In this document: piece after piece, positions 7,842 through 11,159 of the stretch
How the letters are laid out: the number at the start of each line of letters is the position of its first letter
How positions within the stretch are numbered: position 1 is the first letter of the stretch
Source: Anaerolinea sp.
GTDB lineage: Bacteria > Chloroflexota > Anaerolineae > Anaerolineales > Anaerolineaceae
Length of the DNA: 11,159 bases
Assembly (NCBI GenBank): GCA_013824385.1
Contig: PNNU01000070.1
Span: 1 to 11,159 of the forward strand
Direction of reading: 5' to 3'
Notes under the pieces: generated by a model
What the model was told of the DNA's origin: nothing
Database searches by the model: none
The model's input: the letters and a program-made list of their open reading frames with translations, nothing else
Made by a program: the position numbers and the translations under genes

Positions 7842-8579
7842 TTGACCGGAATTCTGAATACTCCGGCTATCTTACTGGACTGGGACAGCGTTTTTTTTAA
7901 CAAGCGCATCGGCAAGGTGCGAACGCATGTCCTGTCTCAAATGAATGCCGAAGCGGTAGATGAGTGGGCAAAGACGCACCAAGTCGATTGTGTCTATTAT
8001 CTGGCAGAGGGCAGCAACCTGGTTTCTTCTGCTGCGGCAGAGAACAATGGCTATCATCTAGTGGACTTGCGGGTGACGTATGAGATAGATTTAACTCGCA
8101 TTGCGCTCACCGCGCCCGCCACCGACCGCGTTAGATTAGCAAAAGAAAGTGACCTGTCAACGGTCAGGCAAATGACGAGGGAGAATCATCAGATCTCCCG
8201 CTTCTTTGCTGACGAGCGCTTTGACCGCGAAAAAAGTATGGAGCTATATGAAGTGTGGATCGAAAAGGATTTCCGCGACAAGGACCATTTCTTGTGGGTA
8301 TGGGATGAGAATGACCAGCCGGTGGCTTACACCAGCGCGAGTCTTAATTCGAGCGACCACACTGCTGAAATCGGTTTAGTAGGTGTGCATCCAGAATGGA
8401 GAGGGCGGGGGCTGGGTCTGGACTTTCAGATCTGGGTATTAACTCAGTTAAAAGCGCTCGGCACAAATCACGTCGAAGTCGTGACGCAAGGACGGAACAA
8501 CAATGCGCAAAACCTGTATCAGAGAAGCGGTTACCGGTTAAAGTCGACCGACCTTTGGTATCACAAATGGTATTCATAG
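7842..8579 (+). CDS. wecD: WecD-like GNAT N-acetyltransferase (dTDP-fucosamine acetyltransferase)
   Basis: With the TTG start at 7842 the protein has 245 residues, close to E. coli WecD/RffC (224). That enzyme acetylates the 4-amino group of dTDP-4-amino-4,6-dideoxygalactose using acetyl-CoA, giving dTDP-Fuc4NAc. The N-terminal part carries LDWDSVFFNKRIGKV (residues 12-26), a pattern seen in this subgroup. The C-terminal half is a GNAT fold: RVRLAKESDLSTVRQM (96-111), then HQISRFFADERFD and LYEVWI, then VGVHPEWRGRGLG, whose RGRGLG (187-192) is the acetyl-CoA pyrophosphate loop. NNNAQNLYQRSGY (219-231) completes the fold. It starts one base after the GT2 stop and ends 22 bases before wecE, so all three are one operon. 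The fold is certain; substrate assignment leans on the N-terminal half and on adjacency to wecE. Confidence 0.78.
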   Translation: MTGILNTPAILLDWDSVFFNKRIGKVRTHVLSQMNAEAVDEWAKTHQVDCVYYLAEGSNLVSSAAAENNGYHLVDLRVTYEIDLTRIALTAPATDRVRLAKESDLSTVRQMTRENHQISRFFADERFDREKSMELYEVWIEKDFRDKDHFLWVWDENDQPVAYTSASLNSSDHTAEIGLVGVHPEWRGRGLGLDFQIWVLTQLKALGTNHVEVVTQGRNNNAQNLYQRSGYRLKSTDLWYHKWYS

Positions 8580-8601
8580 CAGCATATTTATCGAGGTGAA
8601 C

Positions 8602-9741
8602 ATGAAAAATCGACCGATCCCCTTCAATAAACCCGCGTATGTTGAGCTTGAATCGGAATACGTGGATCAAGCACTCAAAAGCGGGCATCTTTCCGGCGAC
8701 GGCGCATTTACCAAAAAGAGCAGCTCGCTGCTCGAGGATTTATTCGGCGTTCCAAAGGCACTCCTTACCACCAACTGCACCCACGCCCTGGAATTATCGG
8801 CGCTGCTGCTCGATATCCAACCCGGCGATGAGGTCATCATCCCATCGTTTACGTTTGTATCCACGGTAAATGCGTTTGTGCTCAGGGGCGCCAAACCGGT
8901 CTTCATTGATGTCCGACCCGATACATTGAATTTGGATGAATCCAGACTGGAAACCTTGATCACACCCAAAACGAAAGCGATTGTACCGGTTCATTACGCC
9001 GGGGTGGGCTGCGAAATGGAAGCTATTTTGGAAATTGCGCGTAGTCATAAACTCCCGGTGGTAGAGGATAACGCACACGGCTTGCGTGGAAAATACAAGA
9101 GTAAAAACCTGGGCACGTTTGGATGTATGGCAACCCAGAGCTTTCACGAAACCAAAAACATCTCCTGTGGGGAAGGGGGGGCGTTACTGATCAATGACCC
9201 GGCTTACATTGAACGCGCCGAGATCATCCGTGAAAAAGGCACCAACCGCAGCCGTTTCTTCAGGGGGCAGGTGGATAAGTACACCTGGGTGGATGTGGGG
9301 TCAAGCTATTTACCCTCAGAGATCCTGGCGGCGGTCTTGCTGGCGCAGCTCGAATCGGTTGAAAAAATACAGCGGCGGCGTGGAGAGATCTGGCGCCGCT
9401 ATAGCGCTGAACTGAAGAGTTGGGCAGACAAGAATGGCGCGCGCTTGCCATTTATCCCAACACACTGCGAACAGCCATACCATATGTTTTACCTGCTGCT
9501 GCCTTCGCTCGAAAAACGCACGAAATTCATCAGCACGCTCAAGGAAAAAGGCATCTTAAGTGTCTTCCACTATTTGCCATTGAACTTGTCGGATATGGGC
9601 GCGAAATTTGGCGGCAAAGCGGGTGACTGCCCGGTGACCGAAGATGTCAGCGACCGTCTGGTGCGACTGCCGCTTTTTTACAACATGACGGATGCAGAAC
9701 AAACCCGTGTCGTGGAAGAAATCCTGAAGATTAATTTGTAG
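8602..9741 (+). CDS. wecE: WecE, dTDP-4-amino-4,6-dideoxygalactose transaminase
   Basis: This PLP-dependent aminotransferase moves an amino group, normally from glutamate, onto C4 of dTDP-4-keto-6-deoxyglucose to give dTDP-4-amino-4,6-dideoxygalactose in the cytoplasm. At 379 residues it matches the E. coli enzyme (376). Long identical stretches are visible from my memory of the E. coli protein: LLLDIQPGDEVI, FVSTxNAFVLRGAK, VPVHYAGV, SFHETKN, RAEIIREKGTNRS, FFRGQVDKYTW and RLPLFYN. K185 in SFHETKN should be the PLP-binding lysine and D156 in VVEDNAHG the residue pairing with the pyridine nitrogen. I chose ATG 8602: GAGG at 8593-8596 lies five bases before it, whereas a GTG at 8596 would overlap that site. 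It is the last gene of the GT2-wecD-wecE operon. No dTDP-glucose synthase or dehydratase is present, so its substrate must come from genes elsewhere. Confidence 0.92.
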   Translation: MKNRPIPFNKPAYVELESEYVDQALKSGHLSGDGAFTKKSSSLLEDLFGVPKALLTTNCTHALELSALLLDIQPGDEVIIPSFTFVSTVNAFVLRGAKPVFIDVRPDTLNLDESRLETLITPKTKAIVPVHYAGVGCEMEAILEIARSHKLPVVEDNAHGLRGKYKSKNLGTFGCMATQSFHETKNISCGEGGALLINDPAYIERAEIIREKGTNRSRFFRGQVDKYTWVDVGSSYLPSEILAAVLLAQLESVEKIQRRRGEIWRRYSAELKSWADKNGARLPFIPTHCEQPYHMFYLLLPSLEKRTKFISTLKEKGILSVFHYLPLNLSDMGAKFGGKAGDCPVTEDVSDRLVRLPLFYNMTDAEQTRVVEEILKINL

Positions 9742-9754
9742 GGGGTCTTTAGAG

Positions 9755-9851
9755 GGGCTGTTTTGTTTTAATAAATTACTTCTGATTATTTAAACAAATC
9801 AGAAGTAATGTGCTTATGGAAGAGTGTTGGATATGTTATAGATAACAGCCC
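9755..9851. repeat. Nested inverted repeats, MITE-like or terminator-like
   Basis: An outer 8-base inverted repeat, GGGCTGTT at 9755-9762 and AACAGCCC at 9844-9851, encloses a perfect 13-bp hairpin. The left arm is 9775-9787 (ATTACTTCTGATT), the right arm is 9797-9809, and the loop is nine bases. A small non-coding element with terminal inverted repeats would look like this, and the GGGGCTGTT-type ends recall insertion sequence termini. I see no matching target-site duplication outside the ends. Confidence 0.35.
9775..9809 (+). terminator. Perfect hairpin after wecE, possible weak terminator
   Basis: A 13-bp perfect stem with a nine-base loop begins 34 bases after the wecE stop, the expected place for an operon end. 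It is AT-rich and has no T-run after the right arm (GTGCTTATGG follows), so it is not a classic intrinsic terminator. It may act only as an mRNA 3' end stabiliser, or be the core of the enclosing repeat. Confidence 0.35.
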
Positions 9852-9873
9852 TGTGCGCCGCATGACGGCATGA

Positions 9874-10440
9874 ATGATTGTACGTGACGTACTGAGTATG
9901 ATCGCGGACAAAAAAGGCTATGCCGCGGCATTACTTCCTTGGCTGGGCATACAATTGCTATGCCAGTGGCTTGAACAACCGCAACTGAGCGAGCTGCACG
10001 AAAGGTTAATCATAGGATTGGCAGAAGTTAAGGCAGGCTACACTCGCGGCATTTCCATAGCATCCGACATATTAGACCGGGTCGTTTGGGAATACATGCT
10101 CTCGTTTTTCAATTTTGCTCCCGGTGGTCCGCTGGATTTTCGTTCTACCTACGGCAACGAGCAAGAAAACAAGCACAAAACCAGGGGACTGATTCCTGTG
10201 ACAACGATCAAAACCATTCCCTGGGATGGGGTTTGCGACGAGGAAGAAGCGCATAAGATCGAGGACGCAATAAACTGGATGATCAGCATTCTCGTACAGT
10301 ATCCGGGCGAATTGGGGCTGAGAAAATATCAAAAATCGTTCTATTCGATTCTCACCGAATCGCTCACCCCGGGTCAAAAAAAGACCTCAAAAAGCAGGAA
10401 AACAGCCTCTACGGCCAACAAAACAGATGTTTCGCCCTAA
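9874..10440 (+). CDS. Unrecognised 188-residue protein
   Basis: I do not recognise this protein. It has no signal peptide, and its hydrophobic stretch (ALLPWLGIQLLCQWL, about residues 19-33) is too short and mixed to call a membrane helix. The middle looks soluble and mostly helical, with LSELHERLIIGLAEVKAGY, SDILDRVVWEYMLSFF and EEEAHKIEDAINWMISILV. A more conserved-looking loop carries FAPGGPLDFRSTYGNEQENK. The last 25 or so residues are a Lys/Ser/Thr-rich, probably disordered tail. The ATG at 9874 lacks a ribosome binding site and sits directly after an in-frame TGA; ATG 9898 is an alternative, equally without one. Codon use looks like genuine coding sequence. The gene stands alone between a repeat-like spacer and a repeat-rich region, suggesting an accessory gene rather than a member of the sugar operon. 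Confidence 0.55.
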   Translation: MIVRDVLSMIADKKGYAAALLPWLGIQLLCQWLEQPQLSELHERLIIGLAEVKAGYTRGISIASDILDRVVWEYMLSFFNFAPGGPLDFRSTYGNEQENKHKTRGLIPVTTIKTIPWDGVCDEEEAHKIEDAINWMISILVQYPGELGLRKYQKSFYSILTESLTPGQKKTSKSRKTASTANKTDVSP

Positions 10441-10493
10441 CACAAAAATAGCAATGTGTAAAAAAAAGCCAAATAATTAATTCCACTACGTAA

Positions 10494-10740
10494 GAATTAT
10501 TTCCCGTTCGAGATTGAAAAGGCTGGTTTTCACCAAAACAGCGCTCATTCATTTCAGTAAAAAACACCGTGAATTATTTCCCGTACCCGGAATTATTTCC
10601 CGAACCCTTTTTTGGTGTTTTTAACACGTCTATACGAAGTTTTAAGGGGTTTTTATCGCTTTTTTAGATATATTTTAGAAACAACTGCGCAAAAAAAGGT
10701 ACAAAAAGCCCCAGGTTACACTATAGGTTAATTATTTCCC
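10494..10740 (+). repeat. Four direct copies of an AATTATTTCCC motif
   Basis: GAATTATTTCCCG occurs exactly at 10494-10506, 10571-10583 and 10590-10602. A fourth copy, AATTATTTCCC, is at 10730-10740. Copies 3 and 4 are both followed by CGAACCC, after 0 and 6 extra bases respectively, which extends the similarity. Copy-to-copy distances are 77, 19 and 139 bases, so this is neither a tandem array nor a CRISPR. A reversed partial copy, AAATAATT at 10471-10478, faces copy 1. It could be a set of protein-binding sites or a dispersed genomic repeat. Confidence 0.6.
10560..10622 (+). other. Inverted repeat enclosing two of the AATTATTTCCC copies
   Basis: AAAAACACC at 10560-10568 pairs perfectly with GGTGTTTTT at 10614-10622. 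The 45-base loop holds motif copies 2 and 3. The right arm ends in five T, so a weak terminator for the gene ending at 10440 is conceivable. The loop is long for that, and the structure may be incidental to the repeats. Confidence 0.35.
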
Positions 10741-11021
10741 ATTCCCCCGAACCCCCCGCAGCACATTTGCGGTTTTCCTTCCACCAACACCTCTCCCCCG
10801 CATACCCCTGTTTACTGTCCTCAATTCCCTGAAAACCGCTGTACGCGCCGCATTATACCGTCTGCTGTTTTCCGGTTCCCAAAACATCCCCATGCTTGCT
10901 GATCACACCGCAGATTTCTTGAAAACGCTCACCTTTCCCCCGTTTCCAAAAGCGCCCTCCTCCACGCGAGCTTGCTCCGCGGTTAGGAATCGCAAAGCCA
11001 CCGATATTTATTGGGGGTGCG

Positions 11022-11048
11022 TTGGCAGAAAAAACTACTTGCTATAAT
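11022..11048 (+). promoter_or_regulatory. Extended -10 promoter of the antitoxin gene
   Basis: TGCTATAAT at 11040-11048 is a perfect extended -10 element. TTGGCA at 11022-11027 is a fair -35, although the spacer is short at 15 bases; the extended -10 makes up for that. Transcription should start near 11055, about 30 bases before the ATG at 11084. Confidence 0.75.
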
Positions 11049-11059
11049 GTATTACATTA
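11045..11059 (+). promoter_or_regulatory. Palindromic operator overlapping the -10 box, RelB-like
   Basis: TAATGTATTACATTA is a perfect 15-base palindrome (seven-base arms around a central T). It overlaps the last four bases of TATAAT. Its TGTA-TTACA core resembles the operator TTGTAATTACAA bound by E. coli RelB, and the adjacent gene encodes a RelB/DinJ-type protein, so autorepression is the natural reading. A second half-site pair, TGTAT at 11048-11052 with ATACA at 11063-11067, may add to binding. Confidence 0.65.
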
Positions 11060-11083
11060 GACATACAAGAAAGCGAGTAAAAA

Positions 11084-11159
11084 ATGAACAAAACAGCAGT
11101 GGTATCAGCCAGGATTGCGCCAGAGGTAAAGAGCAAAGCCGAAAAGATTTTAGACGAGT
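11084..11159 (+). CDS. RelB/DinJ-family antitoxin, N-terminal part (cut by window end)
   Basis: Only the first 25 residues are visible. They read MNKTAVVSARIAPEVK followed by SKAEKILDE. This is the start of a RelB/DinJ antitoxin: a beta-strand (TAVVSARI), then PEVK and an Ala/Glu/Lys helix, the ribbon-helix-helix DNA-binding half that dimerises on the operator. Family members are about 80-100 residues and neutralise a RelE/YafQ-type ribosome-dependent mRNA endonuclease. That toxin is usually encoded directly downstream, here beyond the window. The ATG at 11084 has only a weak GCGAG upstream. The autoregulated-looking promoter and the palindrome over its -10 box support the identification. Confidence 0.8.
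   Translation, partial: MNKTAVVSARIAPEVKSKAEKILDE

Larger units (their letters stand above)
10441..11083. other. Long non-coding spacer with repeats, then a C-rich segment
   Basis: This gap of over 600 bases has no credible gene on either strand. The first half (10441-10740) is AT-rich with poly-A and poly-T runs and four copies of AATTATTTCCC. The second half (10741-11010) changes abruptly to C-rich and G-poor on the plus strand, with many CCC runs. It includes an imperfect palindrome CGCGAGCTTGCTCCGCG at 10965-10981. The end carries the promoter and operator of the antitoxin gene. Confidence 0.6.

Noticed and set aside
8344..8688. 114-codon minus-strand open frame across the wecD/wecE junction
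   Set aside because: Shadow of two strongly supported plus-strand genes; its sequence resembles no family.
10494..10740. CRISPR array
   Set aside because: Only four short copies, unequal distances (77, 19 and 139 bases), and no cas genes in the window.
10858..11025. Remnant of an ABC1/UbiB-type kinase N-terminus on the minus strand (RFQEICGVISKHGDVLG)
   Set aside because: The resemblance is a short, low-information helix. No further kinase motifs follow before the stop, so a gene remnant cannot be claimed.

Overview
This window looks like an accessory cell-surface glycosylation locus from a bacterium. I suspect Chloroflexota, possibly Anaerolineae-like, from the style of the large membrane proteins and the mixed base composition. 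No marker gene settles this, so the taxonomy is an inference with modest confidence.

Layout. (a) 1-217: AT-rich leader with no supported gene. (b) 218-2239, plus strand: a large multi-pass membrane protein gene broken by two one-base frame changes, near 282 and near 860. (c) 2368-4482, minus strand: an intact GT39/ArnT-type (GT-C fold) membrane glycosyltransferase with an extra N-terminal four-helix domain. (d) 4734-6791, plus strand: an intact 685-residue full-length paralogue of the broken first gene. (e) 6908-9741, plus strand: a compact three-gene operon of a GT2 polyprenyl-phosphate glycosyltransferase, a WecD-like N-acetyltransferase and a WecE aminotransferase. (f) 9742-9873: a perfect hairpin nested in a short outer inverted repeat. 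(g) 9874-10440: an unrecognised 188-residue protein. (h) 10441-11083: a long non-coding stretch with four copies of an AATTATTTCCC motif and then a C-rich segment. (i) 11084 to the window end: the first codons of a RelB/DinJ-type antitoxin, with a clear extended -10 promoter overlapped by a palindrome that resembles a RelB operator.

How the genes may work together. WecE and the WecD-like acetyltransferase are known in other bacteria to turn dTDP-4-keto-6-deoxyglucose into dTDP-4-acetamido-4,6-dideoxygalactose (dTDP-Fuc4NAc). The co-transcribed GT2 enzyme is of the type that loads a sugar onto a polyprenyl phosphate. The large membrane proteins carry acidic first-loop motifs typical of GT-C enzymes, which take lipid-linked sugars on the outer face of the membrane. 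A reasonable inference is a pathway of sugar synthesis, loading onto lipid, flipping, and transfer to a wall polymer or surface protein. The acceptor is unknown.

The most unusual elements are the GT-C-like paralogue pair with a TPR-like tail flanking an inverted GT39 gene (left copy broken), the N-terminally extended GT39 protein, the repeat-rich spacer, and the unrecognised 188-residue protein. I found no CRISPR array, rRNA, tRNA or transposase gene.
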